From positions 806,001 through 870,000 of the forward strand of contig NZ_JAPENW010000001.1 in assembly GCF_026341855.1 (NCBI RefSeq): 64,000 nucleotides of DNA. The letters run 5' to 3'. How positions within the stretch are numbered: the first letter of the stretch is position 1; each line of letters starts with the position of its first letter. The position numbers and the translations under genes were made by a program. The notes under the pieces are model-generated. The model was not told where the DNA came from, searched no databases, and saw nothing but the letters and a program-made list of their open reading frames with translations. Shown piece after piece: positions 10,963-19,151 of this stretch. The stretch comes from Streptomyces sp. NBC_00568. GTDB taxonomy: Bacteria > Actinomycetota > Actinomycetes > Streptomycetales > Streptomycetaceae.

Positions 10963-11631
10963 ATGGCTGCGGCTCAGGGACGACTGTCGGACGGCGCTGG
11001 CGGAATGGACGACGCGAAGGAGGAAGACAGGAATGCGGCGGACACGGCCCCGTTGCCCTTCCGGGCGGCCGTCGACGGCCTGAGGGCCGCGCGGCTGCGG
11101 CCGGACATCGAGATCGACCCGACGCGGCCACCGCAGCGCCTGGCTCCGTACTCGTACGCGCTGGAGGCCGCGGTCGTCGCCGACGACGAGGATCTGGCCG
11201 ACGGCCGCCTCGTCCTGCTCCACGACCCGGCGGGGCACGACGCCTGGCAGGGCTCCTTCCGTCTGGTGACGCTCGTCCGCGCGGAACTGGAGCCGGAGAT
11301 GGCCGCCGACCCGCTGCTCCCCGAGGTCTGCTGGTCGTGGCTGACCGGCGCGCTCCAGGCCCGCGGCCTGTCGTACGGGGAGGCGAGCGGCACCGTCACG
11401 CGCGCGAGCTCGCACTATTTCGGCGGGCTAGCGGAGCGTCCGGCCGCCTCGCAGATCGAGATCCGCGCGTCGTGGACACCCCGGGAGGGCCTCGGCGGCG
11501 TTCCGGACACGGCCGCGCACCTCGCGGGCTGGTGCGACCTGCTGTGCCAGCTCGCCGGGCTGCCGCCGGTGCCTCCGGGTGACGCCTCGGTGGTCACCCT
11601 TCCGCAGCGCCGGGGACCACAGTCCCGCTGA
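10963..11631 (+). CDS. DUF3000 domain protein
   Basis: A 222-residue soluble actinobacterial protein of unknown function, always seen beside hemE in Streptomyces as far as I remember. Recognisable parts are [20 protein letters not shown] and the Trp-rich element [19 protein letters not shown]. The ATG at 10963 lacks a clear ribosome binding site; the gene may be read from a leaderless or near-leaderless transcript, or start at an in-frame ATG at 11005. A strong hairpin terminator follows at once, separating it from whiI. The constant neighbourhood with hemE hints at a link to haem or iron, but nothing in the sequence proves that. Confidence 0.78.
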   Translation: MAAAQGRLSDGAGGMDDAKEEDRNAADTAPLPFRAAVDGLRAARLRPDIEIDPTRPPQRLAPYSYALEAAVVADDEDLADGRLVLLHDPAGHDAWQGSFRLVTLVRAELEPEMAADPLLPEVCWSWLTGALQARGLSYGEASGTVTRASSHYFGGLAERPAASQIEIRASWTPREGLGGVPDTAAHLAGWCDLLCQLAGLPPVPPGDASVVTLPQRRGPQSR

Positions 11632-11640
11632 CCGCCGAGA

Positions 11641-11672
11641 GGGCGCGCGCCGACGCGCGCGCCCTTTCCGTT
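11641..11672 (+). terminator. Rho-independent-type terminator after DUF3000 gene
   Basis: Perfect 9-bp arms GGGCGCGCG (11641-11649) and CGCGCGCCC (11656-11664) enclose a 6-nt loop and are followed by a T-rich run. Confidence 0.8.
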
Positions 11673-11806
11673 TTCTTACCGGGCCGTTTGTCGATACGAC
11701 CACTTTCGGCCGCGTATCGACGTGGAACGACATCGTTCGATCTTCGGATGATCGATCGCGTGTCCGAATTGCGCGGATTGTTACTCACCACATCGTGATC
11801 ATTCTC

Positions 11807-11834
11807 TAAAGGTCGATGGGTTTGATGCCGAAGA
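11807..11834 (+). promoter_or_regulatory. Putative sigma-WhiG promoter of whiI
   Basis: TAAA (11807-11810) and GCCGAAGA (11827-11834) are 16 nt apart. The known consensus of WhiG-type (sigma-28 family) promoters is TAAA, about 15 nt, then GCCGATAA; six of eight -10 positions agree. In S. coelicolor whiI transcription is known to need WhiG. The start codon lies about 80 nt further on. Confidence 0.6.
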
Positions 11835-11915
11835 CGTCTGTGACCTTGAAAGCACGGTTCGTCCTGGCTCGCCCCCCCCCAGAGCCGGTCCCCGTCCCGC
11901 ACCCCAGGAGGCCTG

Positions 11916-12578
11916 GTGTCCGTTCTCCTCGAGCAGCCCGCAAGCCTGGTCGCCTACCGCCCGAACAAGCCGACCGCCATGGTGGTCGTGGCCGACCCCC
12001 GGGTCCGCTCCACCGTCACCCGCCATCTGTGGGCGCTCGGAGTGCGCGACGTCATCGAGGCGTCGTCCGTCGCGGAGGCCCGCCCCCGAATCGGCAACCC
12101 GCGCGACATCTGTGTCGCCGATGTCCACCTGCCGGATGGTTCCGGCCTCACCCTCCTTTCCGAAACCCGAGCCGCCGGCTGGCCCAACGGCCTCGCCCTC
12201 TCCGCCGCCGACGACATCGGCGCCGTACGCAACGCCCTCGCGGGCGGCGTCAAGGGCTACGTCGTCACCGGCACCCGTACGAACGTCGGGCTCCCCACCC
12301 GGCCCGGCGCCGCGCCCATCGGCTCGGCCGCCGCCCGTATGCACCGCCGCCCCCCGGGTGCCCCGAGCCACCCGGGCGGCTACCGCGAACTGTCCGGACG
12401 TGAGGTCGAGGTCCTGCGCCTGGTCGCGGAGGGCCAGTCGAACAAGGCCATCGGCGTCTCCATGGGCCTGTCCGCGCTGACCGTCAAGAGCCACCTGGCC
12501 CGCATCGCCCGCAAGCTCGGCACGGGCGACCGTGCCGGAATGGTCGCGGTGGCCCTGCGGACCGGAATCATCCACTGA
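11916..12578 (+). CDS. whiI: Atypical response regulator WhiI (sporulation)
   Basis: WhiI is the late-sporulation regulator of Streptomyces; it forms a heterodimer with BldM to control genes of spore maturation. The 220-residue protein has a degenerate receiver (about residues 20-125) and a NarL/FixJ/LuxR-type HTH (155-215; LSGREVEVLRLVAEGQSNKA and SALTVKSHLARIARKL). In the receiver the acidic pair is reduced to one Asp (VVVADPRV, Asp27), Asp69 is at the phosphorylation position and Lys114 is present. This incomplete pocket fits the known view that WhiI is not regulated by ordinary phosphorylation. The GTG at 11916 has AGGAGG only 4 nt upstream. No sensor kinase lies nearby. Position between the hemE/DUF3000 pair and rnd matches S. 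coelicolor SCO6029. Confidence 0.92.
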   Translation: MSVLLEQPASLVAYRPNKPTAMVVVADPRVRSTVTRHLWALGVRDVIEASSVAEARPRIGNPRDICVADVHLPDGSGLTLLSETRAAGWPNGLALSAADDIGAVRNALAGGVKGYVVTGTRTNVGLPTRPGAAPIGSAAARMHRRPPGAPSHPGGYRELSGREVEVLRLVAEGQSNKAIGVSMGLSALTVKSHLARIARKLGTGDRAGMVAVALRTGIIH

Positions 12579-12673
12579 CCCCTCCCCGACACCGCCCCCT
12601 CCTCCCCTGCCCCGGCATCCCCCTCGCGCGTGAACCGGATCTTTCACCTGCCTGACTGGTTTGCGACCCTCAG

Positions 12674-12707
12674 ACGCCCGTCGACGGAACGTTCCGTCGA
12701 CGGGCGT
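12674..12707. repeat. Perfect 34-bp palindrome between whiI and rnd
   Basis: The 17-nt arm at 12674-12690 (starting ACGCCCGTCGAC) is exactly complementary to 12691-12707 with no loop. It starts 96 nt after the whiI stop and ends 26 nt before the rnd start, so it may terminate whiI or bind a dimeric protein. Confidence 0.85.
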
Positions 12708-12733
12708 TGTCCATACACAGATACCCTTGACAG

Positions 12734-14011
12734 GTGACCGACGCCCAAGAGACCGCAGCAGACAGCTCACTGCGAACCACCGGAGGCGGCCCTCCGGACG
12801 ACGTCGAATCGGCGCCGATCCCTTTGCTTGAGCCCCGAGAAGGCATTCCGCCGGTGATCACCGACGACGCCTCGCTAGCCGAGATGATCGCCGCCTTCGC
12901 CGCCGGATCCGGCCCGGTGGCCGTCGACGCCGAACGCGCGTCCGGGTACCGATACGGCCAGCGCGCCTATCTCGTGCAGCTGCGCCGCGAGGGCGCCGGC
13001 AGCGCGCTGATCGACCCCGTCGCCTGTCCCGACCTGTCGGGGCTGGGCGAGGCGATCTCCGGGGCCGAGTGGGTGCTGCACGCCGCCACCCAGGACCTGC
13101 CCTGTCTCCGCGAGATAGGCATGATCCCCACCAGCCTCTTCGACACCGAGCTGGCCGGACGCCTGGCCGGGTTCCCCCGGGTGGGCCTCGGCGCGATGGT
13201 CGAGAGCGTCCTCGGCTTCGTCCTGGAGAAGGGGCACTCCGCCGTCGACTGGTCGACCCGCCCGCTGCCCGAGCCCTGGCTGCGCTACGCCGCGCTCGAC
13301 GTGGAACTCCTCGTCGACCTGCGCGACGCCCTGGAGAAGGAACTCGACCGGCAGGGCAAGCTGGAATGGGCCCGGCAGGAGTTCGACGCGATCGCGCAGG
13401 CCGAGCCCGCACCGCCGCGCAAGGACCCCTGGCGCCGGACGTCCGGGATGCACAAGGTGCGCCGCCGCCGTCAGATGGCCGTCGTCCGGGAGCTGTGGGA
13501 GACCCGGGACCGGGTCGCTCAGCGCCGGGACATCTCACCGGGCAAGGTGCTCGGGGACGCGGCGATCGTCGAGGCTGCCCTGGCCGTGCCCGCCAACCTG
13601 CACGCCCTGGCCGCCCTGAACGGCTTCGGGCACCGCATGGGCCGCCGCCAGCTGGAGCAGTGGCAGGCCGCGGTCGAACGGGCCAAGGAGTTGCCGGACG
13701 CCGAGCTGCCGCAGCCCGGGCAGCCGGTGACCGGACCTCCCCCGCCGCGGGCCTGGGCCGACAAGGACCCGGCCGCCGCGGCCCGGCTCTCCGCCGCGCG
13801 GGCCGCCGTATCGGCGCTGGCCGAGCGGCTGAACATGCCGCAGGAGAACCTGATCACCCCGGACACCGTGCGGCGCGTGTGCTGGGAGCCGCCCGCGGCA
13901 CCGGACACCGAGTCCGTGGGCGCCGCGCTCACCGGCTACGGGGCCCGGCCCTGGCAGGTCGAGCTGGTCACGCCGGTGCTGGTGACCGCGCTGTCCCTGA
14001 AGGCCGCCTAG
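12734..14011 (+). CDS. rnd: Ribonuclease D with HRDC domain
   Basis: A 425-residue 3'-5' exoribonuclease of the DEDDy class that trims structured RNAs such as tRNA precursors. PVAVDAERASGYRYGQ contains the first metal-binding DxE, HAATQDLPCLREIG the second Asp, and the last motif YAALDVELLVDLRDAL is the YxxxD of the DEDDy subclass. The HRDC nucleic-acid-binding domain follows at about residues 235-320 (MAVVRELWETRDRVAQRRD, then GFGHRMGRRQ). An actinobacterial C-terminal extension of about 80 residues ends the protein. The GTG at 12734 has GACAGG immediately upstream. It is a single gene in this window, flanked by whiI and the fad operon. Confidence 0.9.
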   Translation: MTDAQETAADSSLRTTGGGPPDDVESAPIPLLEPREGIPPVITDDASLAEMIAAFAAGSGPVAVDAERASGYRYGQRAYLVQLRREGAGSALIDPVACPDLSGLGEAISGAEWVLHAATQDLPCLREIGMIPTSLFDTELAGRLAGFPRVGLGAMVESVLGFVLEKGHSAVDWSTRPLPEPWLRYAALDVELLVDLRDALEKELDRQGKLEWARQEFDAIAQAEPAPPRKDPWRRTSGMHKVRRRRQMAVVRELWETRDRVAQRRDISPGKVLGDAAIVEAALAVPANLHALAALNGFGHRMGRRQLEQWQAAVERAKELPDAELPQPGQPVTGPPPPRAWADKDPAAAARLSAARAAVSALAERLNMPQENLITPDTVRRVCWEPPAAPDTESVGAALTGYGARPWQVELVTPVLVTALSLKAA

Positions 14012-14588
14012 GAACCGAGGCGGTAGGACGCCCTGGCGCGGGCGCCGGACGGCCCGGCAGGAACAGGGCGACGACGACCGCGCCGATGACCGCGACACCC
14101 GCGCCGCGAGGGGCGGGCCGGAACATGCGGACCATCGGTCCGGGGCGCCTCCCGCGGCGCCCGCGCGCCCGCGCACTCCGCGCTTTCCGCCCTCTCCGCG
14201 CGCCGCGTGTGCTCCGAACGGGCCCTGGAAGCGGAATCGGGACCTCGACCGGACGTCGAGTTCACGCCAAGATCCTGGGCCGCCCGACCGCGCCACCCGG
14301 TTTCCTGGCCTCCCCGCCCTCCGGAACGCCGTCGCGGCAGGTGGAGCCGCTGTAGGCGGACCGTCCGCCGCCCCCGCCCGCAGAGCCGGCCCGGAGCGGC
14401 GCGCCGGTGCCGGGCGCCCGCGCATGATGGGCTTGGCCGGGAACACGCAGCCCTTCCGGATGTGACCTTCGCCGCTCCCGGCCTCGGGACTGGGCAGGTT
14501 GGTTACTCGTAAGTAGCATGGGTGCTGAGCGCGCGCTCAGGCGTGTGTCCGCGCAGCAGTGCCATCCCGCATCTGGAGGAGAGCCATC
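14012..14588. other. 577-bp intergenic region before the fad operon
   Basis: Very GC-rich sequence without a convincing gene. Short open frames occur on both strands but have the composition of shadows. The last 90 bp, where AT content rises, hold the likely fad control region, including the TACT/AGTA palindrome and the ribosome binding site GGAGGA at 14574-14580. Confidence 0.6.
14504..14515. promoter_or_regulatory. Putative operator of the fad operon
   Basis: TACT and AGTA half-sites with a CGTA centre (14504-14515) sit in the only AT-richer patch of the upstream region, 74 nt before the thiolase start. The arrangement resembles TetR-family operators that control beta-oxidation genes in actinobacteria. 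Confidence 0.35.
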
Positions 14589-15815
14589 GTGCCTCGTACC
14601 GTCAGGGACGTCGTCTTCGTAGACGGCGTCCGCACCCCGTTCGGCAAGGCGGGCCCGAAGGGCATCTACCACGAGACCCGTGCCGACGACCTCGTCGTGA
14701 AGGCCATCCGGGAGCTGCTGCGCCGCAACCCCGGTCTTGACCCCAAGAAGATCGACGAGGTCGCCATCGCGGCGACCACGCAGATCGGTGACCAGGGTCT
14801 GACCCTGGGCCGCACGGCCGGCATCCTCGCCGGGCTCCCCCAGTCGGTCCCCGGCTACTCCATCGACCGCATGTGCGCGGGCGCGCTGACCGCCGTCACC
14901 GCCACCGCGGGCTCCATCGCCTTCGGCGCGTACGACGCCGTCATCGCCGGCGGTGTCGAGCACATGGGGCGCCACCCCATGGGCGAGGGCGTGGACCCGA
15001 ACCCGCGGTTCGTCAGCGAGAAGCTGGTCGACGAGTCCGCCCTGTTCATGGGCATGACCGCCGAGAACCTGCACGACCGCTACCCCACGATCACCAAGCG
15101 GCGCGCCGACGAGTACGCCGTGCGCTCGCAGGAGAAGGCCGCCAAGGCGTACGCCAACGGCAAGATCCAGCAGGACCTGGTGCCGATCTCGGTGCGCAAC
15201 ACCAACGCGGAGGTCGGTGAGACGGGCTGGGGCCTGGTCACCGCCGACGAGCCGATGCGTCCGGGCACCACGCTGGAGAACCTGTCCGGCCTGAAGACCC
15301 CGTTCCGCGTCCACGGCCGCGTCACCGCCGGTAACGCCGCCGGTCTGAACGACGGTGCGACCGCGTCGATCCTCGCCTCCGAGGACTTCGCCCGCGAGAA
15401 CGACCTGCCGGTCAAGATGCGCCTGGTCTCGTACGCCTTCGCGGGCGTCGAGCCGGAGGTCATGGGCTACGGCCCGATCCCGGCCACCGAGAAGGCCCTC
15501 GCCAAGGCCGGCCTCTCGATCGAGGACATCAACCTCTTCGAGATCAACGAGGCCTTCGCCGTCCAGGTGCTCGCCTTCCTCGAGCACTACGGCATCGCCG
15601 ACGACGACGCGCGCGTCAACCAGTACGGCGGCGCGATCGCCTACGGCCACCCCCTCGCCTCCTCCGGCGTCCGTCTGATGACGCAGCTGGCCCGCCAGTT
15701 CGAGGAGCAGCCGGAGGTCCGTTACGGCCTCACCACCATGTGCGTCGGCTTCGGCATGGGCGCCACGGTGATCTGGGAGAACCCGCACCACAAGGACGCC
15801 GGAGGCGACAAGTGA
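14589..15815 (+). CDS. fadA: Acetyl-CoA C-acyltransferase (thiolase), FadA type
   Basis: A 408-residue thiolase that cleaves 3-ketoacyl-CoA with CoA to acetyl-CoA and a shortened acyl-CoA. The catalytic residues are in place: SIDRMCAGALTAV with nucleophile Cys96, GGAIAYGHPLASSG with His354, and TTMCVGFGMGA with the proton-transferring Cys385; NEAFAV is also typical. The GTG at 14589 has GGAGGA 8 nt upstream and gives a start in VPRTVRDVVFVDGVRTPFGK, the normal N terminus. Its stop overlaps the start of the next gene in GTGA, so the two subunits of the beta-oxidation complex are coupled in translation. Confidence 0.92.
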   Translation: MPRTVRDVVFVDGVRTPFGKAGPKGIYHETRADDLVVKAIRELLRRNPGLDPKKIDEVAIAATTQIGDQGLTLGRTAGILAGLPQSVPGYSIDRMCAGALTAVTATAGSIAFGAYDAVIAGGVEHMGRHPMGEGVDPNPRFVSEKLVDESALFMGMTAENLHDRYPTITKRRADEYAVRSQEKAAKAYANGKIQQDLVPISVRNTNAEVGETGWGLVTADEPMRPGTTLENLSGLKTPFRVHGRVTAGNAAGLNDGATASILASEDFARENDLPVKMRLVSYAFAGVEPEVMGYGPIPATEKALAKAGLSIEDINLFEINEAFAVQVLAFLEHYGIADDDARVNQYGGAIAYGHPLASSGVRLMTQLARQFEEQPEVRYGLTTMCVGFGMGATVIWENPHHKDAGGDK

Positions 15816-17938
15816 CCACCGCTGAACTCCTGAAGGGCGCAGCCGAGCTGTTCCCCGACGAGGTCGTGACGTCCGCGAACGTACGCCACCTCGACCTGCC
15901 GTTCGGTGCCGGGCGCTTCGCGCTCATCACCCTGGACAACGGCTTCGACCACACCAAGCCGACCACCTTCGGTCCTCAGTCGCTGGCGAACCTGAACACC
16001 GCCATCGACCAGGTCGAGAAGGAGGCCGCGGCCGGCGAGATCGTCGGTATCGGTGTCACCGGCAAGCCGTTCATCTTCGCGGTCGGCGCCGACCTCAAGG
16101 GTGTCGAGCTGCTGAAGAAGCACGAGGACGCCCTCGCCATCGGCAAGGGCGGCCACGAGGTCTTCAAGCGTCTGTCGGGCCTCGCGGTCCCGACCTTCGC
16201 CTACTACAACGGCGCGGCGATGGGCGGTGGCGTCGAGGTCGGTCTGCACTGCTCGTACCGGACCGTCTCCGCGGCCCTGCCGGCCTTCTCGCTGCCCGAG
16301 GTCTTCCTCGGTCTGGTCCCCGGCTGGGGCGGCTGCACGATCCTGCCGAACCTGATCGGTGCGGACAAGGCCGTCTCGGTGATCATCGAGAACTCGCTCA
16401 ACCAGAACAAGCAGCTCAAGGGCGGCCAGGTCTACGACCTCGGCATCGCCGACGCGCTGTTCGAGGGCGCGGACTTCCTGGAGCAGTCGCTGCTCTGGAC
16501 GGCCGCCGTCCTCAAGGGCGAGATCGCCGTCGAGCGCCCGGAGATCGACCGCGGCGAGGCCTGGGACCAGGCCGTCGCGCGCGGCCGGTTCATCGCCGAC
16601 AGCAAGGTGCACGGGGCCGCCCCGGCCGCCTACCGCGCGCTGGACATCATCGCCGCGGCCAAGGACGGCGACCTGCAGAAGGGGTACGACGCCGAGGACG
16701 TGGCGCTCGCCGACCTGATCATGGGTGGCGAACTGCGCTCCGGCATCTACGCCTTCAACCTGGTGCAGAAGCGCGGCAAGCGTCCGGCGGGTGCGCCGGA
16801 CAAGTCGCTGGCGCGTCCGGTCACCAAGGTGGGCGTCGTCGGCGCCGGCCTGATGGCCTCGCAGCTCGCCCTGCTCTTCCTGCGCCGCCTCGAGGTGCCG
16901 GTCGTACTGACCGACATCGACCAGGAGCGCGTCGACAAGGGTGTGGGCTACGTCCACGCCGAGATCGACAAGCTGCTGCTCAAGGGCCGCGTCAACCAGG
17001 ACAAGGCCAACCGCCTGAAGGCCCTGGTCTCCGGTGTGCTGGACAAGGCGGAGGGCTTCTCCGACGCCGACTTCATCATCGAAGCCGTCTTCGAGGAGAT
17101 CGGCGTCAAGCAGCAGGTGTTCGCGGAGGTCGAGGCGGTCGCCCCGGCGCACGCGATCCTCGCCACCAACACCTCCTCGCTGTCGGTGAGCGAGATGGCG
17201 TCGAAGCTGAAGAACCCCGAGCGGGTCGTCGGCTTCCACTTCTTCAACCCGGTCGCGATCCTCCCGCTCCTGGAGATCGTGCGCGGCGAGCAGACGGACG
17301 ACGCCTCGCTGGCCACGGCGTTCGCCGTCGCCAAGAAGCTGAAGAAGACCGCGGTCCTCACCAAGGACGCCCCGGCGTTCGTCGTGAACCGCATCCTGAC
17401 CCGCTTCATGGGCGAGATCCAGAACGTCATCGACGAGGGCACGTCCGTCGAGGTCGCCGAGAAGGCCATCGAGCCGCTCGGCCTGCCGATGTCCCCGCTG
17501 GTCCTCCTCGAACTGGTCGGTCCCGCGATCGGTCTGCACGTCTCGGAGACCCTCAACCGGGCCTTCCCGGACCGCTTCACGGTCTCCCCGAACCTCGCGG
17601 CCGTCGTCAAGGCGGGCAAGCGCGGCTTCTACGTCTACGACTCCGGCAAGCCGGAGCTGGACCCCGAGGTCGCCGCGCTCCTCAAGCAGGGCGACGTCGT
17701 CCTGACGGAGGAGCAGGTGCGCGCCCGGGTCCTCGACGCGGTCGCCCAGGAGATCGGGCTCATGCTCGACGAGGGTGTCGTCGCCGAGGCTCAGGACATC
17801 GACCTCTGCCTGATCACCGGTGCCGGCTGGCCCTTCCACCTGGGCGGCATCACGCCGTACCTGGACCGTGAGGGTGTCTCCGAGCGTGTGACCGGGAAGC
17901 GGTTCCTGGAGCCCGGCGTGGCTTCGGTTCCCGCGTAA
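15812..17938 (+). CDS. fadB: Multifunctional fatty-acid oxidation protein, FadB type
   Basis: A 708-residue fusion of enoyl-CoA hydratase (about residues 15-320) and L-3-hydroxyacyl-CoA dehydrogenase (about 335-700), the partner of the upstream thiolase in the beta-oxidation complex. The hydratase part shows the crotonase-fold oxyanion region GAAMGGGVEVGLHCSYR. In the dehydrogenase part VGVVGAGLMASQLAL is the NAD-binding loop, ATNTSSLSVSEMA the Asn-containing motif, and GFHFFNPVAILPLLEIV the catalytic His-Glu region. The GTG at 15812 overlaps the thiolase stop by 4 nt. A UUCG-capped terminator follows. The protein is soluble. Confidence 0.93.
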   Translation: MTTAELLKGAAELFPDEVVTSANVRHLDLPFGAGRFALITLDNGFDHTKPTTFGPQSLANLNTAIDQVEKEAAAGEIVGIGVTGKPFIFAVGADLKGVELLKKHEDALAIGKGGHEVFKRLSGLAVPTFAYYNGAAMGGGVEVGLHCSYRTVSAALPAFSLPEVFLGLVPGWGGCTILPNLIGADKAVSVIIENSLNQNKQLKGGQVYDLGIADALFEGADFLEQSLLWTAAVLKGEIAVERPEIDRGEAWDQAVARGRFIADSKVHGAAPAAYRALDIIAAAKDGDLQKGYDAEDVALADLIMGGELRSGIYAFNLVQKRGKRPAGAPDKSLARPVTKVGVVGAGLMASQLALLFLRRLEVPVVLTDIDQERVDKGVGYVHAEIDKLLLKGRVNQDKANRLKALVSGVLDKAEGFSDADFIIEAVFEEIGVKQQVFAEVEAVAPAHAILATNTSSLSVSEMASKLKNPERVVGFHFFNPVAILPLLEIVRGEQTDDASLATAFAVAKKLKKTAVLTKDAPAFVVNRILTRFMGEIQNVIDEGTSVEVAEKAIEPLGLPMSPLVLLELVGPAIGLHVSETLNRAFPDRFTVSPNLAAVVKAGKRGFYVYDSGKPELDPEVAALLKQGDVVLTEEQVRARVLDAVAQEIGLMLDEGVVAEAQDIDLCLITGAGWPFHLGGITPYLDREGVSERVTGKRFLEPGVASVPA

Positions 17939-17957
17939 CGGCCGTACGGCATACGTG

Positions 17958-17990
17958 AAGAGGGCCTCCGCTTCGGCGGGGGCCCTCTTT
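17958..17990 (+). terminator. Terminator of the fad operon
   Basis: A 14-bp stem (17958-17971 with 17976-17989, one G-U pair) closed by a TTCG tetraloop and followed by Ts; a textbook intrinsic terminator. Confidence 0.9.
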
Positions 17991-18073
17991 CGTCGTTGTC
18001 GGGACGGGTGGACGGCGTGGGAGTGCCGAGCGTGCCGTGCCCCGGGCAGGATGACCTGGCCGGGCCTACGGCG

Positions 18074-19090
18074 TCACACCGCCCGCCATGCCTCCAGGGC
18101 GATCCCCGGCTCGTCCTTGCGGCGGGTGACCCGGAGTTCGCCGGTGCCCGGGGAGAGCGTCGCGGCGACCACGCGGCCCTCCTCGTCCTCCGTCAGCGAC
18201 ACCAGGGCGTCGGCGGGGAGTTCCGGCCCCGACTCCGTCCACCACGCGCCCGCCGACTCGTCCTCGGTCGGGTAGGCGGCGAAGGCCACCCGTCCGCTCG
18301 ACGAGCGTTGGGCGAGCAACGTGCAGTCGTGGCCGTCCAGTTCGCAGCGGACGACGCAGACGGGACCCGGGCCGGCCGAGGCCAGGAGGGCCACGGGCTT
18401 GGTGCCGGGGCGCCAGGCGCACACATCGCCCGAGTCGTCGGTGAAGAAGAGCGTCGTCGAGTCAGCGGAGGTCGCGAGCGCGCGCAGGGTGTCCGGGCGG
18501 ACCGGTGCCTCCAGCGCCTCGTCCAGGGCGGGGACCGAGCCCGCCTCCTCCTGGCGCCAGTGCAGAACGCCGCCCGGAACGGCCGCGTACAGCTCGGCTC
18601 GGCCGGACATCCCCGTCACGGCCGCCAGGTCCCCTTGGACGTCATGCCCCTTGAGGTCGCGCCAGGGACCCCAGCCGCCCTTCAGCTTCTGGCCGACCAT
18701 GCTCACTCCGCCGCTCTTGTTGCGCACGAAGACATGGGCACGCCCCTCCGCGTCGACCGCGACGGCGGGGTTGCCGGTCCGGCCCCCGGTGCGGTCGGGG
18801 TGACCGATCGGATTCCAGTCGAGGGCGGAGAGGTCCGGCCGGAAATGGGTCGAGTGGACGAGGCCCGACTCGTCGCGGACGGTCGGACGCCAGGAGACCA
18901 GATGGGCGTAGCGGTCGGGTCCCTGGCCCAAGGCCATGACGGGGTGCAGGCGTTGGGCGCCGCCCACGGTGCGCGGAGGGTCCCATGGGCCACCGGGTCC
19001 GCGCTCCGCCCGGCAGCGGACGGTGGCCTCCGACAGCAGGTACGCACTGAGCCTGCCGTCGCGGCCACGTATGAGCCAGTCGACGTTCAC
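18074..19090 (-). CDS. Hypothetical beta-propeller-like protein
   Basis: A 338-residue protein with repeated units of a Trp or aromatic residue followed by a short variable loop and a [D/N]-x-[D/E]-G-R-type turn, for example NPAVAVDAEGRAHVFVRNKS and GDVCAWRPGTKPVALLA. This pattern is common in PLL-like or sugar-binding beta-propellers, which is an inference from spacing, not a proven fold. No signal peptide is visible. The GTG at 19090 is preceded by AAGGTG. It lies downstream of the pgs-type operon, beyond a hairpin, so it may be separately expressed. No specific function can be given. Confidence 0.6.
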   Translation of the reverse strand: MNVDWLIRGRDGRLSAYLLSEATVRCRAERGPGGPWDPPRTVGGAQRLHPVMALGQGPDRYAHLVSWRPTVRDESGLVHSTHFRPDLSALDWNPIGHPDRTGGRTGNPAVAVDAEGRAHVFVRNKSGGVSMVGQKLKGGWGPWRDLKGHDVQGDLAAVTGMSGRAELYAAVPGGVLHWRQEEAGSVPALDEALEAPVRPDTLRALATSADSTTLFFTDDSGDVCAWRPGTKPVALLASAGPGPVCVVRCELDGHDCTLLAQRSSSGRVAFAAYPTEDESAGAWWTESGPELPADALVSLTEDEEGRVVAATLSPGTGELRVTRRKDEPGIALEAWRAV

Positions 19091-19105
19091 CGGTTCACCT
19101 TAATC

Positions 19106-19136
19106 GGGGACGGGCCGCTCGCCGAGGCCCGCCCCC
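19106..19136 (-). terminator. Probable terminator of the pgs-type operon
   Basis: GGGGACGGGCC (19106-19116) pairs with GGCCCGCCCCC (19126-19136) with one mismatch across a 9-nt loop, in the 61 nt after the NlpC/P60 gene. Confidence 0.55.
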
Positions 19137-19151
19137 GCACCGGTCAGCCGC

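Noticed and set aside
10777..11415. Extended hemE frame reaching into the DUF3000 gene
   Set aside because: The GTG at 10776 has GGGAGA upstream and the known HemE N terminus; the extension is antisense to DUF3000.
14012..14150. Minus-strand frame starting MVRMFRPAPRGAGVAVIG with a hydrophobic stretch
   Set aside because: It runs on into the antisense of rnd with no own stop or binding site; probably a shadow.
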